Below are positions 51,486-59,565 of a stretch of 64,000 bases of DNA, piece after piece. The first letter of the stretch is position 1. Each line of letters starts with the position of its first letter. The translations under genes were made by a program, and so were the position numbers. This DNA comes from CAVSNH01 sp963729275 (lineage in GTDB: Bacteria; Actinomycetota; Acidimicrobiia; Acidimicrobiales; RAAP-2), in the NCBI GenBank assembly GCA_963729275.1, contig CAVSNH010000014.1:186001-250000 (forward strand), given 5' to 3'. A model generated the notes under the pieces. The model was not told the origin of the DNA. It was given only the letters and a program-made list of their open reading frames with translations, and did not search any database.

Positions 51486-53135
51486 TTATCGAAGCGGTCC
51501 AGCGGGCATGGTCAGTGGACCGGCGGCCGGAAGCCCGAGAGCCGTCGCCAACTGCACGTGCTCTCCCCACTCCCAGAGCTCAGCGTTCCATCCCCGGACT
51601 TGGACGAAGGCTGCCGGGTCGTCGCTGTTTCGTGGTCGGCGCAGGCGTCTCACCGGCGATACCGCTAGGGCTGCTCGCAGTGGGGCGTCGGCCGCCAAGC
51701 CGGCACGCTCCCGGGCGATCTCCACGGCCCGGCGAAGTCCGCCGAGCTCGTCGACCAGTCCGCGTTCGACGGCGTCGGCTCCCGTCCACACGCGGCCGCG
51801 CGCTACCCCGTGGACTGCCTCGCGCGTCATGGCGCGTCCGCGAGCGACCTTTTCGGTGAAATCGTCGTAAACGAGATCGAGCCACTCACCGAGCTTCACC
51901 CATTCTTCGTCAGTGAAACCGGTTTGCGACGAGAACATCAGAGCGTGGCGCCCGCGGGCGAGACCTTCGACTCTCACGCCGAGCCGCTCTAGGAGTCCGC
52001 TCGTCTCTAGCTTTCCGCCGAGCACCCCGATGGAGCCGGTGAGCGTCGCGGGTTGCGCGACGATGACGTTGGCAGCCATGGCCACGTAATACCCGCCCGA
52101 ACCGGCCACGTCGCCCATTGAGACTACGACTGGCTTGCCGGCTTCGCGGGCGACGCACACCTCGCGCCAAATGGTATCTGAAGCTACGTAGGAGCCACCG
52201 CGGCTATTGACTCGAAACACGATCGCCTTTATGCGTTCGTCTCGCACCGCGAAACGGAACGCGGCAGCGATGGTGTCTGATCCCGCCACCCGACCGACCG
52301 GGCCCCGCTTGGACCGGCCGGTTTGGATCGCCCCCACCGCCTCGATGAGCCCGACCGCAGGCCGCCGTGTTTGTCGGGCTCGGCGGAGGCCGTCCCAGCG
52401 TCGGCGATACCGGGAGAGGTACAGCAGCGTCGGCTTCTCTGCCCACCGATGATCGAGCGCCTCATGAACGGCGTCCCGATACCCGAGGTGATCGACGAGT
52501 CCTGCCTCATGGGCCTCGGTAGCGGGTATCGGTGCCCGATCGACGAGCTCACGTACCCGCTCCTCGGGCAACCTCCGACCAACTGCCACGGCGGAGACGA
52601 TCTGCTCGTAGGCGGATGTGGCCAAGCGCTCGGTTGCCTCGCGGTGCGCCTCGGTGAACTCAGAACGCAAGAGACTGTCCGCTGCGTTCTTGTACTCGTG
52701 GCGCTGGGCGAACAGTGGTTCGACGTTGGCGCGGTCGAGAGCGCCACGCACGAACACGCCGGCTGCCGCAGCTCCCATCAAGCCCACACTGCCCGAAGGT
52801 TGCATCCACACCTCGGAGAAGCCAGTGGCTAGCACATAGGCCGTCGTTCCTCGTCCGAGTTCGCCGAACGTCTCGGCCCAGGCGATTGTCTGCTTGCCGG
52901 CCGTGCGGAACCGCACCACGGCATCCGACAGCTCCTCTGCCTGTGCCAGCGACATCGAGGAGGCGCCCAGTTTGGCCAGTAATCCGACGACGTTGGGATC
53001 CTTGGCGGCCTCAGCGAGTCGGTCAACGAGCGTACGTAGTGCAACGCGTCGACGGGCCAGCACCCGTTCGATGGGATGGGAGCCGGCATCCTCGACGAGT
53101 TCTCCGGTGAGGTCGAGTTCGAGCAGGATCGTCAT
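51486..53135 (-). CDS. sppA: Signal peptide peptidase SppA, 67K type
   Basis: 549 residues. Two tandem S49 repeats: the N-terminal one carries the general base Lys149 in QRHEYKNAADS, the C-terminal one the nucleophile Ser346 in MGDVAGSGGYYVA. No membrane anchor is present at the start (MTILLELDLTGEL), unlike the E. coli enzyme, so it may be cytoplasmic or peripheral. It degrades cleaved signal peptides left in the membrane. It lies next to a broken RidA gene and is divergent from the DUF35/thiolase-like pair. Confidence 0.92.
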   Translation of the reverse strand: MTILLELDLTGELVEDAGSHPIERVLARRRVALRTLVDRLAEAAKDPNVVGLLAKLGASSMSLAQAEELSDAVVRFRTAGKQTIAWAETFGELGRGTTAYVLATGFSEVWMQPSGSVGLMGAAAAGVFVRGALDRANVEPLFAQRHEYKNAADSLLRSEFTEAHREATERLATSAYEQIVSAVAVGRRLPEERVRELVDRAPIPATEAHEAGLVDHLGYRDAVHEALDHRWAEKPTLLYLSRYRRRWDGLRRARQTRRPAVGLIEAVGAIQTGRSKRGPVGRVAGSDTIAAAFRFAVRDERIKAIVFRVNSRGGSYVASDTIWREVCVAREAGKPVVVSMGDVAGSGGYYVAMAANVIVAQPATLTGSIGVLGGKLETSGLLERLGVRVEGLARGRHALMFSSQTGFTDEEWVKLGEWLDLVYDDFTEKVARGRAMTREAVHGVARGRVWTGADAVERGLVDELGGLRRAVEIARERAGLAADAPLRAALAVSPVRRLRRPRNSDDPAAFVQVRGWNAELWEWGEHVQLATALGLPAAGPLTMPAGPLR

Positions 53136-53463
53136 GGATGGACGCTACAGGTGTGGGGATCGGCCCGTCGAGCAGCCGTGATCCTCTTCAGTCAGCGGGT
53201 GCAATCACTCGTCCCTCGAAACGCACCGACAGCAAGCGTTCGGCAGCACGCTCTTAAAACCACGGCGACGTTTGCCCGTGGAGGCCTTTGGCGACTCCAT
53301 AGCTTTCGAGGCCAGAGGTGCGGGCGCTCCGCACTTCGGATTGGAAGGATGGGCCGCCACAGCCTTCCCTCGAGCGCCTGTCCACGACCTCTCAAGGTCT
53401 CTGGATGTTTGTACCTCCGCCGACTACCGTGATCGCGGTGAATCTGACGGTGGAGGAGTGTTG

Positions 53464-53901
53464 ATGCAGCAGCCGATCGCGAACGTGTTCACTTGGCCGG
53501 CAGATGACCCGCAGCTGATTGGTAGCCGGTGCGAGGGCTGCGGGGCGGTCACGTTCCCGGTGCAATCCCGGTGTCCGCGCTGTAGCGACCCGGGCATGGC
53601 CGAACTACCCCTGCCACGCCGTGGCACCCTTGTGTCCTGGACGACGCAGGGGTTCCCGCCGAGTTTCGATTATAAGGGCGATCTGACAGGGGCATCCTTC
53701 GAGCCCTTTGGGGTAGGGCTGGTACAGCTTGCCGACGTTGTGCGAGTCGAGTCGCGGCTTACCGAAAGCGACCCCGAAAAGCTCGACTTCGACATGGAGG
53801 TCGAGCTGCGAATCGTCCCGTTCTACGTCGACGGCGACGGCGACGAGATCATCACCTTCGCCTTCGCGCCGGTCGGGGTCGAGAACAACGAGGAGCGCTA
53901 A
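53464..53901 (+). CDS. DUF35 OB-fold/zinc-ribbon protein
   Basis: 145 residues from ATG 53464 with GGAGG nearby. N-terminal rubredoxin-like zinc ribbon with Cys23-x2-Cys26 and Cys37-x2-Cys40 (GSRCEGCGAV, SRCPRCSDPG), then the OB-fold (GTLVSWTTQGFPP, FGVGLVQLADVVRVES). DUF35 proteins partner with thiolase-like enzymes and supply CoA-thioester binding, as in the ChsH2/Ltp2 systems of steroid side-chain breakdown. It is immediately followed by such a partner (TAAATG junction). Confidence 0.9.
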   Translation: MQQPIANVFTWPADDPQLIGSRCEGCGAVTFPVQSRCPRCSDPGMAELPLPRRGTLVSWTTQGFPPSFDYKGDLTGASFEPFGVGLVQLADVVRVESRLTESDPEKLDFDMEVELRIVPFYVDGDGDEIITFAFAPVGVENNEER

Positions 53902-55044
53902 ATGGACGACGTCGCTATCATCGGGGTCGGCCTCCACCCCTTTGGCCGCCACGGCGACAAGTCCGCCTTCGAGATGGGCGCCGATGCCGTGGAGCTGGCC
54001 TTGACCGACGCTGGCCTGCCGTGGAGTGATGTCCAGTGCGCCTTCGGCGGGAGCTGGGAGGTGTGGACCGACCCCCTCACCGGTCTGATCGGACTCACCG
54101 GTATCCCGTTCATCAACGTGTTCAGCGCGTGTGCGACCGGAGCCGCCACCATCCAGCAGGCCGCAAACGCCATCCTCGCCGGCACCGACGACATCGTGAT
54201 GGCTGTCGGCACGGACAAGCACCCTCGGGGCTCATTCAAAGGCAACCCGATGCTCACCAACGTGCCCGCCTGGTACGGCGACAACGGTCAATACGTCACT
54301 ACCAAGTTCTTCGGCATGAAGATCAACAAGTACATGCACGATTACGGTGTCACCTCTGCGACGCTGGCCAAGGTGGCAGCGAAGAACTACCGCAACGGCG
54401 CTCTCAACCCGAATGCCTTCCGCCGCAAGCCGATCACCGAGGAGGAGATCCTCGGCTCACAGATGCTCAACTACCCGCTCACCTCGTACATGTTCTGCGC
54501 TCCCGACGAGGGCGCCGCGGCGGTCGTGCTCTGTCGCGCCGATATCGCACACCGATACACCGATACGCCGGTGTACGTGAAGGCGACTGCCATCCGCACA
54601 CGCAACTACGGCGCCTATGAGGTCAACACCACATGGGCCCCCATAGAGGAAGATGTCGCCCCCACCGTGTACGCGTCCCGCGCTGCCTACGAAGAAGCAG
54701 GGATCGGGCCCGAGGACGTTGACGTGATCCAGCTCCAGGACACCGATGCTGGCGCCGAGGTCATTCACATGGCTGAGAACGGCTTCTGCACCGACGGGGA
54801 GCAGGAGAAGCTTCTCGCCGCGGGTGCCACCGAGATCACCGGCTCCATGCCGGTCAACACCGATGGCGGCCTCATCGCCAACGGTGAGCCGATCGGCGCC
54901 TCCGGCCTCCGCCAAGTCCACGAGCTTGTGCTCCAACTCCGCGGTCAGGCAGGCGACCGTCAGGTCCAGGGTGACCCGCGCGTCGGCTACGCCCAGGTCT
55001 ATGGGGCCCCCGGCATCGCCGCCGCCACCATCCTGGCCCGCTGA
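53902..55044 (+). CDS. Thiolase-fold lipid-transfer-type protein, probable aldolase
   Basis: 380 residues. Thiolase fold with FSACATGAATI at 74-84 (Cys77). The C-terminal catalytic site of thiolases (GGLxxxGHPxGA) here reads GGLIANGEPIGASG, so the His is Glu329. The HDCF-type segment is replaced by QLQDTDAGAE. This matches thiolase-like proteins, related to Ltp2, that perform retro-aldol cleavage with a DUF35 partner instead of thiolysis. Tyr363 and Tyr367 in GYAQVYGAPG are candidate catalytic residues by analogy. Starts immediately after the DUF35 stop. Confidence 0.88.
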   Translation: MDDVAIIGVGLHPFGRHGDKSAFEMGADAVELALTDAGLPWSDVQCAFGGSWEVWTDPLTGLIGLTGIPFINVFSACATGAATIQQAANAILAGTDDIVMAVGTDKHPRGSFKGNPMLTNVPAWYGDNGQYVTTKFFGMKINKYMHDYGVTSATLAKVAAKNYRNGALNPNAFRRKPITEEEILGSQMLNYPLTSYMFCAPDEGAAAVVLCRADIAHRYTDTPVYVKATAIRTRNYGAYEVNTTWAPIEEDVAPTVYASRAAYEEAGIGPEDVDVIQLQDTDAGAEVIHMAENGFCTDGEQEKLLAAGATEITGSMPVNTDGGLIANGEPIGASGLRQVHELVLQLRGQAGDRQVQGDPRVGYAQVYGAPGIAAATILAR

Positions 55045-55073
55045 GGGATCGCGCACGAAATCGCCTATGGCGC

Positions 55074-55104
55074 GAGTCAGCCGGGTTGCGGACCCGGCTG
55101 ACTC
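55074..55104 (+). terminator. 13-bp perfect terminator after the aldolase-like gene
   Basis: GAGTCAGCCGGGT (55074-55086) and ACCCGGCTGACTC (55092-55104) with loop TGCGG, 29 bases after the stop. Confidence 0.85.
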
Positions 55105-55220
55105 TCACAGCTGACTCGCACTTTCGGGGGTGGAGTAGACGATGCCTCATTCAAACTCGGCTGAGCTGCGGGAACGGCTGAGATCATTGCTCATCTCGGG
55201 CTAGAGCCCGCCGCCAGACG

Positions 55221-55346
55221 GTGCCGGACTCGGCAGCTATCCCAAAGGATCGGCTTCGGATTGTTCGTGGTGACGAGGAGATTGCCGAGGGGATCAGTCT
55301 GCTGTCGACACCCGGCCACACTCCTGCTTTACCCGCCCTCCGGTAA
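55221..55346 (+). pseudogene. Metallo-beta-lactamase-fold fragment
   Basis: GTG 55221 reads VPDSAAIPKDRLRIVRGD, then EEIAEGISLLSTPGHTPALP and a stop. LLSTPGHTP with the preceding GDEEIAEGI is the conserved His-containing strand of the MBL fold, but the HxHxDH metal site and everything else are missing. Ends after 41 residues. A cut-out piece of an MBL gene joined to unrelated DNA. Confidence 0.5.
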
Positions 55347-55677
55347 GGCAGCGGTTGTCACGTCCGTCGAAGGCGGCTATTACGAGGTCGGAAGCGTCAC
55401 GGCGGCGCCAAGCTTTGTGTACTTCGTCAGCAATACAGCCTGCAGCACTGCTACGGGCACCCTGATCGCAGTCTTCGGGTTTGTTGATCCCACTACCAAT
55501 GGTGGGTCATCGACTCCGGTGACTCCCGGCGAGATCGTTCCCGCTGGTGACGCACTATGCGTCTATGCCAATAACCTAAATCTCAACGCTTCCGCCCAGG
55601 GCTACACGATCCCGGCGGCAGATGCTCCAGCCAGTTCTCCTTCCGGACTGAGTGCAGCGGGCGTGTTCGAGCACTGA
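55261..55677 (+). pseudogene. C-terminal part of a secreted Thr/Ser-rich protein
   Basis: The frame ending at 55677 has a believable last 110 residues (GKAAVVTSVEGGYYEVGSV, PSFVYFVSNTACSTATGTL, GEIVPAGDALCVYANNLN), with beta-sheet composition and two or three Cys. Its first 30 residues overlap the metallo-beta-lactamase fragment in another frame and have only a TTG start, so the true N-terminus seems to be lost. A strong terminator follows the stop. Family unknown. Confidence 0.45.
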
Positions 55678-55694
55678 GATACCTCGTTACCGCA

Positions 55695-55722
55695 CCGGCC
55701 CCGGTTCACGCCGGGGCCGGTT
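55695..55722 (+). terminator. 11-bp hairpin terminator
   Basis: ACCGGCCCCGG (55695-55705) and CCGGGGCCGGT (55712-55722), loop TTCACG, 17 bases after the preceding stop. A near-perfect terminator for the truncated gene. Confidence 0.8.
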
Positions 55723-55799
55723 GGCGTCGAGAAGTGGGACACCATCTCAGACTGGCCCACCCTTCCGGCAATAAGGGTCACTTGCGACTGATGCCCGAC

Positions 55800-56032
55800 T
55801 GGACGAAAACGCTGCCATTCCCTTTGTAGTGGACCAACTATGAGGCGCGATGGTTCGACGCCTCCCCCAAACAAGATGCGTTCCCCGGCATGGGCACCAC
55901 GCGACTTCTCCCGTCGACCAACTCTGTGGGATTGAAGCGCACTCCATAGCCAGCTGGCCAAAGGTAATCCACCTGCCCCTTCTGACTGGATGCAGGATTC
56001 CCAAGCCGCGCGCAGGCCTCTGACTTGGACAA
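55800..56032 (-). pseudogene. Frameshifted small gene remnant
   Basis: Minus-strand frame from ATG 56032 reads SKSEACARLGNPASSQKGQ, VDYLWPAGYGVRFNPTELVD and RVV, then one frame over GERILFGGGVEPSRLIVGPL. The last segment recalls the C-terminal part of small lipoproteins of the WPxGY..ARF type, where GERILLGGG follows. Separated by a single-base shift near 55895. Probably dead. Confidence 0.3.
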
Positions 56033-56280
56033 AGCGGCGTCAACATTCCGGTGCTACCGACGAAGAAACTGACGTCGCCAGGTCGCGATTTCAGTAAGAC
56101 CGATGGTGACCTTCGTCGACCCCTGCCCTCCACCCAATCGCGCACAAATCGCGCACGAACCGCGCGATGGCGACGCGGTTAGCTCGAATCTAGACACTGG
56201 GCCATCTTCGGCAACCTCCGGATCGAAGGGGATGGTTGCAAAGGATCGCCCAGGCCTCGGCCACTTGGCCGATGCCCTGT

Positions 56281-56288
56281 GGGCAGTG
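56281..56288 (+). repeat. 8-bp target site duplication, left
   Basis: GGGCAGTG immediately outside the left end of the insertion sequence. It is repeated exactly at 57785-57792. Confidence 0.85.
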
Positions 56289-57784
56289 GAGGATGTCCCG
56301 AGTCCTGTGGAATTTCGGTGACGGTCCCACAGCTGTTCAGGCGGCACTCTGATCGTACTTGGTAGATGCGACAACTGCTCCTTCCTCTTCGGCGACTCGT
56401 CGAGAGACGTCGGCACGGACAGCGTCGACCAGTGCCTTCATGTCGCGACATCCCTTGATGCGACGGAACGATCGCTGTGCTTCGATCATGCCGGTCCCCA
56501 CCCAACGGCGAACCATGGCGGGATCCCGCCAGCGCTTGACGTCCGAGCTGACAAGGCGCACCGTCGAGATCATTGACTCGATGGCGTTGGTGCACGACAA
56601 GGACCGGGCGAGGCGGTCCGACGCTCCGAGCCGGCGCACGGTGAACATGTCGTCCAGTCCTTCGCGCAGCGATGCCGCGGCCGAGGGGTGCTCGCGCTCG
56701 AGCTGGACGGCGAGGCCTGTGGCCACCTTGAGGCCGCGCGCCGGGTCGCAGTCGCCGAAGGCGCCGGCCAGCTGACGGTCGATGCGCCGGGCGAGCTCGG
56801 GGGCGAGGTAGTCAGCGACGTCGCGACGCTTATGCAAGACACAACGCTGCACGAGCGCGTGCTTGCCGAAGACCCGCTTGATGCCCGCGGCGAGGGCCTT
56901 GCCCCCGTCGATGACGAGCAGCAGCCCCGGCTCGTAGCGCAGGCCCCGCGCCACCAGATCGGCGAGGAGGTGCTTGACCACGGTTCCGTTCTCGGTGTCG
57001 CCCTCCCACACGCCCACGGGGATCTTGGTCCCGTCTGCGGTGATGAGCAGGGCGACGACGCAGCAGCATTCGTGAAACATGATGCCGTCGATCATGAGCA
57101 CCGCCGCCTCGTGGACCGAGAGGTCACTCGCCAGCAGCTCGGCCAACTTCTCTTTGGTGGCGGCGACGAAGCGCCGGGAGATGGCCGAGCGTGAGTCTCC
57201 CCGGGCAACGTCTTCGAGCGCTTCGCCGATCGGCTCGGCGACGAGGGCGTGGCGCCGTGTCGCCACTCCGGCCAGCATGCGCTCGACGGCGAGCTGGCTG
57301 AGCAGATCCCGATCATTGAAGGCGGCGTAGGAGTCGAGGTGCACCTCGCCGCCCTCGGTCTTGGTGGCCCGGGGACGCCGAAGGGGTACGGTGCGCCCGC
57401 CGAGGACGACCGAGCCCGGCGCAGAACCGTTGCGCGTGGCGACACGCTCGGGATCGTGGTGGCCCTTCAGCCCCACCGTTTCGGTGATCTCCGCTTCCAT
57501 GAGTTCGGCCACGACAGCCAGCCCCGCTGAGCAGCAGAACGCCATGAGCCCGTCCTTGATGGCTCCCGCCAGGTCTTGGAGGGCGACGGTCGCCTCCGCT
57601 GGCAGGTCAGCGAGGCGCGCCGCCTCGTCCCGCTCCGCGACGGTGACAACAGGTAGCTTCTTCTTCATTGGTGGTGGTCCCCTTCTTGTAGGTGGTGTTG
57701 GTTTCGTCACCTGAACACCTACCAGCCAGCAGGCATCAGGCGGGGGACCGCCACCTCATTTCCCACAAGCTCCGGGACAACCTC
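56289..57784 (-). mobile_element. IS256-family insertion sequence, 1496 bp, intact
   Basis: One transposase gene between imperfect terminal inverted repeats. Left end (56289-56328) reads GAGGATGTCCCG, TGTGG, GGTGACGGTCCC; right end (reverse of 57744-57784) reads GAGGTTGTCCCG, TGTGG, GGTGGCGGTCCC. Flanked by an exact 8-bp direct repeat GGGCAGTG, the duplication size typical of IS256-like elements. Transposase frame and ends are undamaged, so the insertion looks recent. It sits among decayed genes. Confidence 0.92.
56337..57668 (-). CDS. IS256-family (Mutator-type) DDE transposase
   Basis: 443 residues from ATG 57668; a longer start at 57710 is possible. Catalytic triad Asp194 (VLMIDGIMFHE), Asp254 (LLVIDGGKAL) and Glu364 (SCTNAIESM) fits the family spacing. 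The CVLHKRRDVADYLAP stretch near 277-291 is the C-(2)-H-type signature. The N-terminal third is the DNA-binding part. It performs copy-paste transposition through a circular intermediate in its family. Confidence 0.95.
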   Translation of the reverse strand: MKKKLPVVTVAERDEAARLADLPAEATVALQDLAGAIKDGLMAFCCSAGLAVVAELMEAEITETVGLKGHHDPERVATRNGSAPGSVVLGGRTVPLRRPRATKTEGGEVHLDSYAAFNDRDLLSQLAVERMLAGVATRRHALVAEPIGEALEDVARGDSRSAISRRFVAATKEKLAELLASDLSVHEAAVLMIDGIMFHECCCVVALLITADGTKIPVGVWEGDTENGTVVKHLLADLVARGLRYEPGLLLVIDGGKALAAGIKRVFGKHALVQRCVLHKRRDVADYLAPELARRIDRQLAGAFGDCDPARGLKVATGLAVQLEREHPSAAASLREGLDDMFTVRRLGASDRLARSLSCTNAIESMISTVRLVSSDVKRWRDPAMVRRWVGTGMIEAQRSFRRIKGCRDMKALVDAVRADVSRRVAEEEGAVVASTKYDQSAA

Positions 57785-57792
57785 GGGCAGTG
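57785..57792 (+). repeat. 8-bp target site duplication, right
   Basis: GGGCAGTG, exact copy of 56281-56288, adjoining the right end of the element. Confidence 0.85.
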
Positions 57793-57930
57793 CGAGCCAG
57801 TCGAACAAGGCTTGGTGACGGACGAAGGCAGGTTCGGACTCGACCGAGAATGAGCTGTCGGAGGGAATCTTGACGGCAAGCCCTTTGGGGTCGTAACCGA
57901 CAGGAATGTTCGTGCAAGGGCGCTAGATGA
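57793..57930 (-). pseudogene. Coding scrap next to the insertion sequence
   Basis: On the minus strand NIPVGYDPKGLAVKIPSDS then SFSVESEPAFVRHQALFDWL runs into the element's right end. It has no start and no family that I know. Joined across the element with the left flank, one frame could continue, so the element may have landed in an existing remnant. Confidence 0.3.
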
Positions 57931-57960
57931 ATGTGCCCGCTCCGCTAGATTCGCAACCCT

Positions 57961-59148
57961 ATGTCGGACGCAATTGTTGCCGAAGACGGATTCCCTGACT
58001 TTGCGTGGGCGGTGGGCGAAGAAGGGTCCGATCCTCTGGTGCTTGCAGATGGAGTTCCCTATCGCCAAGACCAATTCGCTCAAAGTGACCATTACTCCCA
58101 TGTTGACGATGACCTTCGCTCGATTGCCGCTCTCGGCATCAAGATCGTTCGATACGGGGCACCATGGCGTCTTAGTGAGCCAGAACCAGGCCATTACGAT
58201 TGGACACTCTGGGATCGAGCACTGGCGTGTTGCGCTGAACACGGCGTGGAGCCGATCGTCGACTTGTTGCACTTTGGTCTCCCCAATTCTTTCGACGGCT
58301 TTGCCGATCAGCGATGGGTGGACTCGTTCTGTCGATACGTCGAGGCATTCCTCAACCGCTATCAAGAACCGCGATGGTTCACACCGATCAATGAGCCAGG
58401 CGTCACGGCAGAGAATTCAGGTTGTCTGGGAAAGTGGAATGACCGGCTCGCGTCAGGGCCCGATCACGCGCGGATCCTGGCCAATATTGTCTTGGCCAAC
58501 CTGGAGGCGCTGGCGCGCATTCGTGGCGATCGCGGCGGGTGGTGGATTGGGTCCGAAGGTTTCCCGGTTCCGGTGGCAGTTGAGCCGCAGGCTGATGCTG
58601 ACGTGCAGGCGTTGCGGGAATGGAATTGGCTCGTATGGGACCTGCACTTCGGACGAGACCCTCTCCCGGCGTTGGCCCGTTATCTTGATCCCGTGGATAC
58701 CGCATTGCTCGAGCGCATCCATTCTCTCGCGGTGACTGACCGGGTCGTTGCGGGCCTCGACTTCTACCCCACCTCGATCCTTCCTATCGGGGGCGTTGCC
58801 CCCGACTGGTCGATCCACGAGCGAGTCGAATTCGCCGTTGCTGAATTTCGACGGTGGCACGACCGCTACGACGTGCCCTTCTGGGTGGCGGAGACCTCGA
58901 ATTTATCCCTTGGCATCAGCGGCCAGATTCCGTGGTTGCTTTCACTCACGGATGGACTTCGCAGACTGCGCCACGACGACATACCGGTACGCGGGATCTG
59001 CTGGTACAGCAGGGGAGACCAGTTCGACTGGCAGACCGAGCTGGTGAATCCGCAGGGCGCTGTGACCGAGGTCGGGCTCTTTGACGTTCACCGCCGGGCC
59101 AGACCCGTTACCACCCTTTTTGCCCAACTAGCCGCACAAGCGTTGTGA
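57961..59148 (+). CDS. Glycoside hydrolase (clan GH-A, GH1/GH5-like)
   Basis: 395 residues. (beta/alpha)8 barrel with acid/base Glu145 in FTPINEPG and nucleophile Glu311 in FWVAETSN, the spacing of clan GH-A. GHYDWTLWDRALACCAEHGVEPIVDL is the typical GH1-style first barrel half, and VRGICWYSRGDQFDWQ ends the barrel. Cleaves a beta-linked sugar; substrate unknown. No signal peptide, so it is cytoplasmic. TAGATT at 57946-57951 and nine bases to ATG suggest a leaderless transcript. Confidence 0.85.
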   Translation: MSDAIVAEDGFPDFAWAVGEEGSDPLVLADGVPYRQDQFAQSDHYSHVDDDLRSIAALGIKIVRYGAPWRLSEPEPGHYDWTLWDRALACCAEHGVEPIVDLLHFGLPNSFDGFADQRWVDSFCRYVEAFLNRYQEPRWFTPINEPGVTAENSGCLGKWNDRLASGPDHARILANIVLANLEALARIRGDRGGWWIGSEGFPVPVAVEPQADADVQALREWNWLVWDLHFGRDPLPALARYLDPVDTALLERIHSLAVTDRVVAGLDFYPTSILPIGGVAPDWSIHERVEFAVAEFRRWHDRYDVPFWVAETSNLSLGISGQIPWLLSLTDGLRRLRHDDIPVRGICWYSRGDQFDWQTELVNPQGAVTEVGLFDVHRRARPVTTLFAQLAAQAL

Positions 59149-59565
59149 CGTCCGTAGTGGATTGAGCCTCGGTGCAGAGCCTTTTGGGCAACGCTCTCAG
59201 ACTGACCCAAGGACAGCTCCGGGCTGGTCTGGACCAGCCGGGCTCGCCGCGCCATTGCAGCCGCCCGAAGCAAGCACTGTGAGTGCCCGGCGCCATTTGA
59301 CGACGGAAGTGTATTCCTCGCTGCGGCCCCACCGGGCGATCAGCGGCAACTGCCTGCCCCATCAGCGGGGGGTCGGCACACCCTCGCTGGATAGCTAAAG
59401 GCCAGTTCGCGCAACCGCGCTGTTCAGGTGGTGGAGGACCCAACCCTATGAAGGAAATTAGGGCACTAGTCTGCGTTCGGCCTCGCTCAACCGGGGCGTT
59501 GCGGCAATTAAGGGCTTCGGTTGTACCTGGACGGGCAGTGGCCAGGCTAAGGGAGCGTTGCGACG
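59149..59565. other. Intergenic stretch between glycosidases
   Basis: About 415 bases between the GH1-like and GH36-like genes. No frame that I trust; GC-rich and repeat-poor. The promoter of the GH36-like gene must lie here. Confidence 0.3.
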
